Source of the DNA: Cellvibrionales bacterium UBA5860
GTDB lineage: Bacteria > Pseudomonadota > Gammaproteobacteria > Pseudomonadales > Porticoccaceae
Length of the DNA: 26,147 nucleotides
Direction: 5' to 3'
Assembly (NCBI GenBank): GCA_002431545.1
Contig: DJFY01000089.1
Coordinates: 8,950 to 35,096 of the forward strand
Shown here: piece after piece, positions 16,322 through 24,228 of the stretch
Layout: each line of letters opens with the position of its first letter
Numbering within the stretch: position 1 is the first letter of the stretch
Made by a program: the position numbers and the translations under genes
Notes under the pieces: model-generated
Told to the model about the DNA's origin: nothing
The model's database searches: none
The model's input: the letters and a program-made list of their open reading frames with translations, nothing else

Positions 16322-18148
16322 TTAGTGGTAAGTATCATATATTCTTTGAGCTAAGTCTCGATTGATTCCTGCTACCCGGCAGAGATCATCCACTCCAGCT
16401 CGCTTTATACCAGACAATCCACCAAAATGACGCAATAATTGCTGTCGTCGTTTTGGCCCAACTCCCTCGATCTGCTCCAATTCCGATTGCGTACGCGCCT
16501 TTTCTCTTCTGCCACGATGTCCCATGATGGCGAATCGGTGAGCTTCATCCCTAATTTCTTGTATCAAAGCGAGTGCCATTGAGTGTGGGGATAGTATTTT
16601 TCCGTGAGGACGATCGAGGAAAAATAACTGCTCACTTCCGGGCTTTCTTGCTCGCCCCTTAGCCACTCCCACTAGAGTGATGTGGGTGAGCTGCAACTCC
16701 TGCATCACCTCGTGGGCAATGGCAAGTTGTCCCTTACCGCCGTCTATCAAGATCAGATCCGGCAACATGACTGTTTCCTCCTGAGCGTTTTGATAGCGCC
16801 GCATCAAAGCTTGCGACAATGAGGCGTAGTCGTCCCCACCCACTCCGTCTCTCATATTGTAACGGCGATAATCGGATTTCACTGGCCCAGCGAGATCGAA
16901 CACCACACAGGAAGCCACGGCTCGTTCGCCTTGGGTGTGGCTCACATCAAAACACTCTATTCGCTTGGGCCAATCCTCTAGATCTAACTCTTCCATCAAA
17001 TTTGCCATTTTCTCCCGCATGCCTTGTTTACCAGCCAACTGGGCGTGAAGAGTGATCTGGGCATTCTCTCTGGCCATTTGCATCCAACGCAGACGATCGC
17101 CGCGTTGGGGAACCGCTATACTGATCTGGCCATTTCTATTTGCAGATAAAGACTCAATCAATAATTGACGATCGCCAAGAAACGTATCAACGAGTATTGA
17201 TTTCGGCAAATCATGCATTTGCTTCCCATGCAGATAAAATTGCGAAATAAAGGCTGTCAGCACTTCTTCTTCACTCTCTGCTAGAGGGATACGAGGTTGA
17301 TGCGATTGCGTCCCCAACAAACTGCCTCCCCGAAATATCAACTGATGCACGACAGCAAGACCACCTCGGAGCACACAAGCCAGCACATCAAAATCCCCGT
17401 GGGTTCTACTCACTATCTGGTTTTCTTGAATTTTCCGTAAGCTTTTGATCTGATCTCGATAATGAGCGGCCTGCTCGTACTGTTGCTGCTCGGCGGCAGT
17501 ATCCATTTTATTGATGAGATCCGACACCAGCTCATCACTACGTCCTTCTAGAAACAAGACCACGTGATTGACTTCTTTTGAATACTCCTGTGCGTCTACC
17601 AAACCAACACAAGGACCGCTACAGCGACCAATTTGATATTGTAGACAGGCACGGCTGCGGTGACGAAAATAGCTCTCTTCACACTGACGCACAGGAAACA
17701 GTTTTTGTATTAGGTTCAAACTCTCCCGGGCTGCTGCTGCACTTGGATAGGGGCCAAAATAACGTCCGTCTGCACTCCTGGCGCCACGGTATATTCCCAG
17801 CCGCGGAAATTCGTCATCGGAAAGATAGATATATGGATAGGATTTATCGTCCCGTAAGACAATATTGTATTTGGGTCGCAGCTGCTTAATGAGGTTAGCT
17901 TCCAGCAACAGCGCTTCTGTCTCAGTGCGAGTAACAGTCACCTCAATGCGAGCGATTTGGCGTACCATTGAAAGAGTCTTGGCCTCTAATGCAGATCGAC
18001 CAAAATAGCTACTAACTCTTTTTTTTAGATTCTTTGCTTTACCCACATAAAGTAACTCTCCAGCGCCATCAAACATCTGGTAGACACCTGGTTGAGAACT
18101 CAACTGAGAGAGAAAGGATTGATGATCAAATGCTTGAGAATCATTCAT
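16322..18148 (-). CDS. uvrC: Excinuclease ABC subunit C
   Basis: UvrC makes both incisions around a lesion in nucleotide excision repair. The 608-residue protein is full length. It has the GIY-YIG domain at the N-terminus (SQPGVYQMFDGAGELLYVGK, about 17-36), a zinc-site-like CLQYQIGRCSGPC, a UVR helix pair around residues 205-240, the RNase H-like endonuclease domain with CFDVSHTQGE and LILIDGGKGQL, and tandem helix-hairpin-helix motifs (IEGVGPKRRQQLLRHFGGL). Its ATG lies inside the end of the uracil-DNA glycosylase gene, an eight-base overlap, so the two are probably translationally coupled. The usual upstream neighbour, the uvrY/gacA response regulator, is absent. Confidence 0.97.
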   Translation of the reverse strand: MNDSQAFDHQSFLSQLSSQPGVYQMFDGAGELLYVGKAKNLKKRVSSYFGRSALEAKTLSMVRQIARIEVTVTRTETEALLLEANLIKQLRPKYNIVLRDDKSYPYIYLSDDEFPRLGIYRGARSADGRYFGPYPSAAAARESLNLIQKLFPVRQCEESYFRHRSRACLQYQIGRCSGPCVGLVDAQEYSKEVNHVVLFLEGRSDELVSDLINKMDTAAEQQQYEQAAHYRDQIKSLRKIQENQIVSRTHGDFDVLACVLRGGLAVVHQLIFRGGSLLGTQSHQPRIPLAESEEEVLTAFISQFYLHGKQMHDLPKSILVDTFLGDRQLLIESLSANRNGQISIAVPQRGDRLRWMQMARENAQITLHAQLAGKQGMREKMANLMEELDLEDWPKRIECFDVSHTQGERAVASCVVFDLAGPVKSDYRRYNMRDGVGGDDYASLSQALMRRYQNAQEETVMLPDLILIDGGKGQLAIAHEVMQELQLTHITLVGVAKGRARKPGSEQLFFLDRPHGKILSPHSMALALIQEIRDEAHRFAIMGHRGRREKARTQSELEQIEGVGPKRRQQLLRHFGGLSGIKRAGVDDLCRVAGINRDLAQRIYDTYH

Positions 18149-18791
18149 TCATTCGGTTTAAGAAATCTGTTAATTTCCTAAATATAGCACGGAACATCTC
18201 GGTGGTGAGCCGCTTCGTCTGGGTGTTATAACGGCTGCAATGGTATGAATCAAACAGTGTCCATCCAGTAGGCAATTGATGTTGTGCGCCATGAGCAAAA
18301 GCAAAGTCTTTTTGCCTCAGTTCAAGGGCCCGCAGAACCGATTGATGGGCAATACTACCCAATGCTAACACCGCGCTCTGCTGCGGCATAGTTTCCAGCT
18401 CCGCTCGCAAAAATGCGTTACAGGTTTTAATTTCGTCAGTATTGGGCTTATTTGCTGGCGGTAAACATTTCACTGCGTTGGTGATTCGGCAGTTTGTCAG
18501 TCTCAACCCATCATCTGCCGAAGTAGACTCGGCACGACTGGCAAAACCGAAATCATATAGGGTTTCGTAGAGTAAAATACCGGCAAAATCGCCAGTAAAG
18601 GGTCGTCCAGTGCGATTAGCACCATGCAACCCAGGTGCTAATCCGACAATGAGTAACTGTGCCGCCCTATCCCCAAAAGGCGGTACTGGGCGGGAAAAAT
18701 AATCAGGAAATTGAGCCTTCACCTCATCTAGGTGGTGACTCAATCTAGGACAAGCCCGGCAATTTGCTTTGAATTGAAGTGACTGCGCCAT
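18141..18791 (-). CDS. Uracil-DNA glycosylase, family 5-like (UdgB)
   Basis: This 216-residue iron-sulfur glycosylase removes uracil and possibly other deaminated bases from DNA. Motif 1 is GLAPGLHGANRTGRPFTGD (about 50-68), where alanine replaces the catalytic acid of other families, as in family 5. Motif 3 is YHCSRYNTQTKRLT (about 183-196). Cys11, Cys14, Cys109 and Cys124 are the likely 4Fe-4S ligands. AAGGATG lies upstream of the ATG at 18791. It is 50 bases downstream of the hydrolase-like gene of the polysaccharide cluster and overlaps uvrC, joining base- and nucleotide-excision repair in one transcript. A family-4 enzyme is the main alternative. Confidence 0.88.
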   Translation of the reverse strand: MAQSLQFKANCRACPRLSHHLDEVKAQFPDYFSRPVPPFGDRAAQLLIVGLAPGLHGANRTGRPFTGDFAGILLYETLYDFGFASRAESTSADDGLRLTNCRITNAVKCLPPANKPNTDEIKTCNAFLRAELETMPQQSAVLALGSIAHQSVLRALELRQKDFAFAHGAQHQLPTGWTLFDSYHCSRYNTQTKRLTTEMFRAIFRKLTDFLNRMNE

Positions 18792-18841
18792 GGTAACTGC
18801 TGATTACATCCTTGTGTATGATGCAAATTCCTGCGATGGGT

Positions 18842-19858
18842 TTAGGGCTCTAGACCCCACTGTTTGAAAACTTCTGCAGCTGGTTTCGCAGTACCATCAT
18901 GTGTATACAAACCGAAGTGCTTTTCCGCCGCCTTAAAATAGCCTTGATGTTGGGGATCATCGAAGAGTTGAAAATAACTTACCCCGAAAACACCATTCTG
19001 CTTCAACTGATCATTTTTGTTGCGAAGTTGCTGCAGCATAGTTTTCTGCTTGTTTTCCCAGTTTCCGTGACTGGAAAGAGCCACATAGGCCAGTAAAATG
19101 GGCAAGCCAAACTGTTTCAAATAAGCTGCATACTCTACCGCAGCGTCACCAACATTGAAATAATCTACGGATCGATAATCAGGATCAGTATCCGCACGCA
19201 TTTCCTGAAATGCCAGGAAATCTAGTTTATGAATGATGGGCCAAATCACATGTTCTAAGTTTCTCGTTGGAGAAAAATCACCGGCACCCACCGAAATCAT
19301 CGCATGGGGCGCCTGCTCTCTAACAATGTCTATAGCCATGGATAATTCGCTCGCCAGATTTGGCCACTGCATGGTGTGGGTCTCCCCAGGGGGAGGCTCA
19401 TCGTTAAATTCCGGCTCCAACACAATTAACACTGGGTGGATATCTTTTAGTTGCTCACCCATATGCCTGAGACTCTGATGCCAACCATTTCGATTACGCT
19501 CAATCGCCTGTTGACTGATGCGATCCTCAAAATAGTAGTGGAGTATCACCGGTATCGTCCCTACTTCAGTTAGCTGCTTGAGGCGACGCTTCGGAATCCA
19601 AGAGGCTCGCCATCCCCTCGGCAACCAGATGGTGATGAGATCGGTAGGTTGCTCCAATGCTCTGGCACTGCTCCAGGTCGCTCGTCGCACACTATGAGTA
19701 AACCAATCTACCCTATCGCCTACGCCTAGGAGGATCGGTGCTTCGGGATCGATAGGCCAGAGCCTGGCTTGTACAGGAGAAATAGAAATTGCCACTAAAA
19801 ATAGCAACGCGCAACCATGACGCCAACACAACCTAAAGCTATCCGAGAAAATATTCAC
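18842..19858 (-). CDS. Secreted TIM-barrel glycoside hydrolase-like protein
   Basis: The 338-residue product has a signal peptide (hydrophobic ALLFLVAISIS, likely cut after VQA at residue 31), so it works in the periplasm or outside. The body has alternating strand and helix segments of a TIM barrel, with candidate catalytic acids at LIVLEPEFNDE (Glu148/Glu150, end of strand 4) and FLAFQEMRAD (Glu219), and aromatic-rich strand ends (HYYFEDR, VSYFQLFDD). I cannot name its GH family. Its place next to a polysaccharide deacetylase suggests it trims the polymer, as the hydrolase halves of PgaB and PelA do (inference). The start is GTG at 19858, 14 bases after the deacetylase stop, with no clear ribosome site. 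Confidence 0.7.
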   Translation of the reverse strand: MNIFSDSFRLCWRHGCALLFLVAISISPVQARLWPIDPEAPILLGVGDRVDWFTHSVRRATWSSARALEQPTDLITIWLPRGWRASWIPKRRLKQLTEVGTIPVILHYYFEDRISQQAIERNRNGWHQSLRHMGEQLKDIHPVLIVLEPEFNDEPPPGETHTMQWPNLASELSMAIDIVREQAPHAMISVGAGDFSPTRNLEHVIWPIIHKLDFLAFQEMRADTDPDYRSVDYFNVGDAAVEYAAYLKQFGLPILLAYVALSSHGNWENKQKTMLQQLRNKNDQLKQNGVFGVSYFQLFDDPQHQGYFKAAEKHFGLYTHDGTAKPAAEVFKQWGLEP

Positions 19859-19872
19859 ACTATAATTTACGG

Positions 19873-21684
19873 CTAGGGCGTCACGATATCCAAACTGACT
19901 TGGACTCTGCTATTGGGCTGTAATTCACCGAATTGTAGTTCCGTTCGCTCTGAAAATTTCTTTAGCTCAACTGTAGACGAATTTTCTTTAATTTTCAGTG
20001 AAGTTTTTGGCAAAGTATGTATAAAAAGTCTAAAAGGTGGAATCTGTTTATCTCCTATGTTGACCACATCAATAGAAACCATATCATGTTGATAATTAGT
20101 TTCCACTTTTATGTTGCTACGTAGCTGCCACCATTCCACAATATCTTGCCCTGTGGCCGTCCATACATCGTCGCGCGAGACTTCCTGCATAATTTTTTCC
20201 AAAACTTTTAAGTGCTTCGGAATGGCAATCATTTGTGTATGAAACGAGAAATAGTACAGGCCGTGATTATGATGTGCCAGATCTATTTCCGGTTGCACCA
20301 ACGCCATGATTTCTTTCTCTGATTTTGCCTCTAAATTCTCAAATAGTTCATAGTCATCAATGAAACTCCTAGGAATCAAATAAAATTTCGAGGTATCACT
20401 CAGAGTCACTGTCCTGATGGCCATGGAAGCCAATTCCGTGTCCCCCGCCATATATTTGAACCCATTCTTCACTAGCGCCGGGATCGTATGGTTATTATAG
20501 GCCTCGTAGGGCGGTCTGAATCCAATACTGTTGGCGTATCCCATCTCTGTCAAGTGAGCACGAACTTTTTTTAATCTGCTTTCCTGAACATCCCGCGGAC
20601 TCTCTTCATAGGAATCGTGCAGGTAACTGTGACTGGCTATTTCACCGCCTGTAGACAGTTTAGAGACCAAATCAGGAAATGTCTCTGCATCCTTACCGAG
20701 AATAAAATAGGTTAATGGTACATTGGCTTTTTGCGACAATTGATACACATCTTCTGCATTGCCAAAACGATCTTCAGTATCCATTGCCAACAATGCCGCG
20801 GATTGATATGGGCTGGGCCAAGGTGCCAACTCAACTGTCGCCTGATCCAGAAGAAATTCAGCCAAACTGCTGAAAAGCGCCCTCGCAGCATGTTGTGAAT
20901 CATAATCTGGTTGGATCAATTCGGGATGGAATCCCAGCCATACCAAATGACCGGAGTGGATCGCTCGCGAGACCAAAGCCGTAGAGACTCTATCCTGAGG
21001 CCGTAAACGCCACTCTGACCAGTACCAACTACCCGGCATGATCTGTTGTTTGCTTACCTGTACAGCGGGCACTTCCTCCAATGTGCCGAGATCGATTCGC
21101 GCGCCCGGTAACACACCGGCATTAAAGCGAGATCTTTCTCCTGCAGTGACGAAATAGCTCTTTTCTTTAGGCAATGAGACTACTTGATGCACACCTAGCA
21201 GTTGTTGCATTTCCCGGCGGTTTCTACTCGCATCTTTAGCAATCCAACCGGTGACAATAATTCTATAACCTTGTCTTAGTAAACTATAGATTTCGCTTAG
21301 CTGACTGCGACTTAATTTCTCCGCATCCGCTACGATTAGGGTTTTGCTGTTCACCTCCGCCAAGGAAGACAAATCGTTAATCAGTTTCAGTTTTATTCGA
21401 TGAGGAGCAAGATGTTTTCGCCACCGCCTCTCGCGCTCACCGATCCGCCAATCATCGGAATTGACATCCGTAACAGTTTGCCAGTAGACAACGGTCATTA
21501 GGGGCTCTAGGGGCTCAGTCAATTCTTCTAGTGGCGCTACCGAGTCTGCCACCACAGTCAACTCTACAGGCTCGACTTTGTGACTCTGATTTTTATGGTA
21601 TGCGCCAGTTCCAGTGATCACCAGTAGCGCAAAACCCAGCAACAGAATGATTAATAGACTCCAGCGCAAAACAACTTGATTCAT
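19873..21684 (-). CDS. Membrane-anchored polysaccharide deacetylase (NodB/CE4-like)
   Basis: This 603-residue protein probably removes acetyl groups from a nascent polysaccharide in the periplasm. Residues 8-27 form an N-terminal membrane anchor. Residues about 60-285 form an alpha/beta domain (TLIVADAEKLSRSQLSEIYS, GYRIIVTGW) resembling a Rossmann or glutamine-amidotransferase-like fold. The deacetylase domain (about 290-520) keeps the NodB metal and catalytic sites: MDTED (Asp302, Asp305), HSYLH (His352, His356), RPPY (390-393) and YFSFHTQ (His482). A beta-rich C-terminus (520-603) follows. The domain order recalls PelA without its hydrolase domain. Its ATG overlaps the stop of the small membrane protein gene by four bases. 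Confidence 0.85.
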   Translation of the reverse strand: MNQVVLRWSLLIILLLGFALLVITGTGAYHKNQSHKVEPVELTVVADSVAPLEELTEPLEPLMTVVYWQTVTDVNSDDWRIGERERRWRKHLAPHRIKLKLINDLSSLAEVNSKTLIVADAEKLSRSQLSEIYSLLRQGYRIIVTGWIAKDASRNRREMQQLLGVHQVVSLPKEKSYFVTAGERSRFNAGVLPGARIDLGTLEEVPAVQVSKQQIMPGSWYWSEWRLRPQDRVSTALVSRAIHSGHLVWLGFHPELIQPDYDSQHAARALFSSLAEFLLDQATVELAPWPSPYQSAALLAMDTEDRFGNAEDVYQLSQKANVPLTYFILGKDAETFPDLVSKLSTGGEIASHSYLHDSYEESPRDVQESRLKKVRAHLTEMGYANSIGFRPPYEAYNNHTIPALVKNGFKYMAGDTELASMAIRTVTLSDTSKFYLIPRSFIDDYELFENLEAKSEKEIMALVQPEIDLAHHNHGLYYFSFHTQMIAIPKHLKVLEKIMQEVSRDDVWTATGQDIVEWWQLRSNIKVETNYQHDMVSIDVVNIGDKQIPPFRLFIHTLPKTSLKIKENSSTVELKKFSERTELQFGELQPNSRVQVSLDIVTP

Positions 21685-21905
21685 TTCTCACCTTCTTGTT
21701 TGTTCTCTTGAACGGGTTCGATTCTGCGGAAAAACCGCGGCAATTCCAAATTCGCTTCTTTCTTTTGTTGTTGTTGTTTGTAGCGAAACCTAAAATAGGA
21801 GATCAGGCTTAGCGCTAAGGTCACTAGGGTCGCCAAGATGACGACACTGGCCACCGCCTGCGGCGAGGTCGCTATTAATAAAATGGCTTGCCAATCTATG
21901 TTCAC
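21681..21905 (-). CDS. Small single-span membrane protein, candidate synthase subunit
   Basis: A 74-residue protein is read from a GTG at 21905, whose GTGA overlaps the stop of the glycosyltransferase; AAAGG sits six bases upstream, which favours it over an in-frame GTG at 21935. One hydrophobic span (about residues 15-37, AVASVVILATLVTLALSLIS) is followed by a basic, glutamine-rich tail (RFRYKQQQQKKE). I do not recognise the family. In Pga systems the small membrane protein PgaD sits beside the PgaC synthase, but PgaD is longer with two spans, so equivalence is inferred from position only. It overlaps genes on both sides, implying tightly coupled translation. Confidence 0.7.
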   Translation of the reverse strand: MNIDWQAILLIATSPQAVASVVILATLVTLALSLISYFRFRYKQQQQKKEANLELPRFFRRIEPVQENKQEGEK

Positions 21906-23221
21906 AAACGACCTTTGCGTTCCAGTTTTCCCCACTCCATACTGACATTAAATAATTCCTCAATCATCCCTAATAATTTGGTGGTATCCACCATTAAGGA
22001 AAAAAACATGCGGTAGACCACGGCTAGGGGCGCTAACGACCAATCTTCATTTTCTGAAGCAATGCAATATATTGCTGCCAAAACATCTAAAAAAGTTAAC
22101 AGTGCCCACCAACAGATCCAATATATATCACCAAAAGGCGTAAACACCATAAAATAGGCAAACAAAGCGAAACTAGATAGATTGAGCAGCGGCCATAAAG
22201 TCGCTTCCACGGCCATGTATAGCAGCCAAAACAGGAGTGCAAATGGCCTTTTGCTATCTGTCCAGCGAATAGCATGTTTGCTTATCGCCTGCAGAATGCC
22301 GCGTGTCCATCGGTATCGCTGTTTCAAAAGCGACTCTAAGTTTTCCGGTGCTTCTGTCCACGCGATCGCTTGTTGCTGATATTCGATAAACCATCCGGTT
22401 TCCATCAGCTTCAAAGTCAGATCACAATCCTCGGCAAAGGTATCATGATCATAACCGCCCACATCCAGGATAGCCTGAGTGCGAAATAGACCGATGGGCC
22501 CAGGAACAATACTCACCGCATTAAAAAACGCCTGAGCGGAACGCAATAAATTTAAACCTTCTATATATTCCAGAGCTTGTAATTTGCATATTAGGTGCTT
22601 TCGATTTGCGACCTTGACGTTACCCGCCACAGCGCCGACTTTCGGATTGGTAAAATGACGCATAGAATACCGAAGCGATTCAGCATCTACCTTTGAATCT
22701 CCATCCACGCAGAGAACAATCTCGCCATGTGCAGCCAAAATCCCCCGATTGAGCGCCACCGACTTGCCCGAGTTCTTTTGTTGTAAGACGCGTAACCGAA
22801 CCGCACTCTGCAGTTGAGACAATTGCTTCACCAAGGTATAGGTGGCATCGGTGGAGCCGTCATCAATAACAATAATTTCGTAGTTAGGATAGTTGAGATC
22901 CAATAGCGCACTCAGAGCCTCTCGTATCACTAACTCTTCATTGTAAGCAGGTACTATAATAGACAAAGATGGCAAGAATTCTTGATTGGCGGGAGACCTT
23001 TTTAGGGAATAGAGAAAAGAGAAAATAATCAATCCTAGGTATCTCAAGGTAATCAGGATCAATGTTCCGAAAAACATCATACGTAAAACATCGTTCCACC
23101 CGCCGCTGACTGGGCTTGGCAAGGCGTAGATATTCAGCGCAGCAAAATAGGCTACTAATGCAAAACCTACTATAAAAAAAATCAGCAGAAAGTTATAGAA
23201 GACTTTATTGATGTGCATCAT
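21902..23221 (-). CDS. Processive family-2 glycosyltransferase (PgaC-like polysaccharide synthase)
   Basis: This 439-residue inner-membrane synthase should polymerise a beta-linked hexosamine or hexose from a nucleotide sugar and pass it through the membrane. Two N-terminal spans (about 8-30 and 47-72) precede the GT2 domain. That domain has VIDDGSTDAT (Asp120-Asp121), CVDGDSKVD (the DxD at 173-175), TFAEDCDLT (Glu264-Asp265, the TED-like catalytic site) and QRYRW (301-305, the QxxRW of processive synthases). C-terminal spans follow at about 325-390. The layout matches PgaC/IcaA. Its ATG follows the stop of the barrel gene directly. The sugar polymerised cannot be read from sequence, but the adjacent deacetylase points to an N-acetylated one. 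Confidence 0.9.
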   Translation of the reverse strand: MMHINKVFYNFLLIFFIVGFALVAYFAALNIYALPSPVSGGWNDVLRMMFFGTLILITLRYLGLIIFSFLYSLKRSPANQEFLPSLSIIVPAYNEELVIREALSALLDLNYPNYEIIVIDDGSTDATYTLVKQLSQLQSAVRLRVLQQKNSGKSVALNRGILAAHGEIVLCVDGDSKVDAESLRYSMRHFTNPKVGAVAGNVKVANRKHLICKLQALEYIEGLNLLRSAQAFFNAVSIVPGPIGLFRTQAILDVGGYDHDTFAEDCDLTLKLMETGWFIEYQQQAIAWTEAPENLESLLKQRYRWTRGILQAISKHAIRWTDSKRPFALLFWLLYMAVEATLWPLLNLSSFALFAYFMVFTPFGDIYWICWWALLTFLDVLAAIYCIASENEDWSLAPLAVVYRMFFSLMVDTTKLLGMIEELFNVSMEWGKLERKGRL

Positions 23222-24220
23222 CTAAAACTCGATTTCAAGCAGAAAGTCGCCACCTTTGGTTCTATATTCAGAGCCATCTCGATTCGAAGAACTACTAAAT
23301 AAAGCTAGGTGCCCTCGCCACATGTGGAATTGCCATAGGTACCGTAGTTGCACTCGATAGGTCGTTGCGGGTTCATTTACACCCTCAATTCTACTCCACG
23401 AGCGGCCCACACTGAGTTGATAATCCACTGCACTCACAGTATTGATATCATGTTCGTTTAAAAGACTGGAAGTGAGGCTAAAATCGAGTTCCGGACTATA
23501 GTAGCTCGATCTATCATTTTCATAAGTTACATTGTAACTAGATAACTGCAATGCCAGTGGACGCATGGCAAAAGGCGTATATTGGTAACTAAAATAGAGT
23601 GATTGAAGATCATTGTTGTCAGACAACCGGGAGCCGGTATATTGAATGTAGGTCTCGACACGATTCCCCCATGGTCGCCAATCACTCAGCGCATAGCTAT
23701 CAAAGGAAATATCGGCGAGATGGCCCTGAATGGCGGGATTTAGTGTGATCAGTCCGCCCCGCTCATAACGCAGTCCCACACTACCACCAGCAAGATAGTA
23801 ACTTAACAGCACGTCGAACTCATCTATCGAGTCCGCCCGATCAAACTCAACTACGCCACTGCTCAAATTAAGTTGCCAATTGGGAGTGAGTTGTTTGCGA
23901 TAAGCGATCGCAGCGCCTATCCCACTATCACGTACTGTATCTGTTGTACCTGAGGTACTAAATACCTCGCCTTCCAACGCGAGGTGCGACAATCGTAGTG
24001 AGAGTTGTGACTCCGCCTGCAAACTCGCAAACAGGTTACATCGCGACCACTGAAGCGAACCATTGTCTTCAGTATAGTGACAATCAAGTTGACTGCCAGG
24101 CTGCCAATGTTTATTGAAAAGAAAAAGAGATTCTGCTTGTGCATGCGTTGAACACGCCAACAAGATAAGCGAAAAAAGAGTGATAATGTCAAACTGTGTT
24201 CTAAAATGACTGGCGAACAT
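23222..24220 (-). CDS. Outer-membrane beta-barrel-like protein
   Basis: The 332-residue product has an N-terminal signal peptide (hydrophobic IITLFSLILLACSTHAQA, likely cut after residue 29). LLAC within it could alternatively be read as a lipobox. The rest shows repeated amphipathic strands rich in Tyr, Ser and Asn (SVGLRYERG, VETYIQYTGSR, YFSYQYTPFA, YRVQLRYLWQF) and ends in LLEIEF, with the C-terminal aromatic residue typical of outer-membrane barrels. It contains no TPR helices, unlike PgaA, AlgK or BcsC. Position immediately before the synthase suggests the export pore or an outer-membrane partner (inference). I do not recognise a named family. Gaps are eight bases upstream and none downstream. 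Confidence 0.7.
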   Translation of the reverse strand: MFASHFRTQFDIITLFSLILLACSTHAQAESLFLFNKHWQPGSQLDCHYTEDNGSLQWSRCNLFASLQAESQLSLRLSHLALEGEVFSTSGTTDTVRDSGIGAAIAYRKQLTPNWQLNLSSGVVEFDRADSIDEFDVLLSYYLAGGSVGLRYERGGLITLNPAIQGHLADISFDSYALSDWRPWGNRVETYIQYTGSRLSDNNDLQSLYFSYQYTPFAMRPLALQLSSYNVTYENDRSSYYSPELDFSLTSSLLNEHDINTVSAVDYQLSVGRSWSRIEGVNEPATTYRVQLRYLWQFHMWRGHLALFSSSSNRDGSEYRTKGGDFLLEIEF

Positions 24221-24228
24221 GGAGGGAT

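Noticed and set aside
21741..21790. Glutamine-codon run in the small membrane protein as a phase-variable repeat
   Set aside because: Only about four near-identical triplets are present, too few to expect slippage-based switching.
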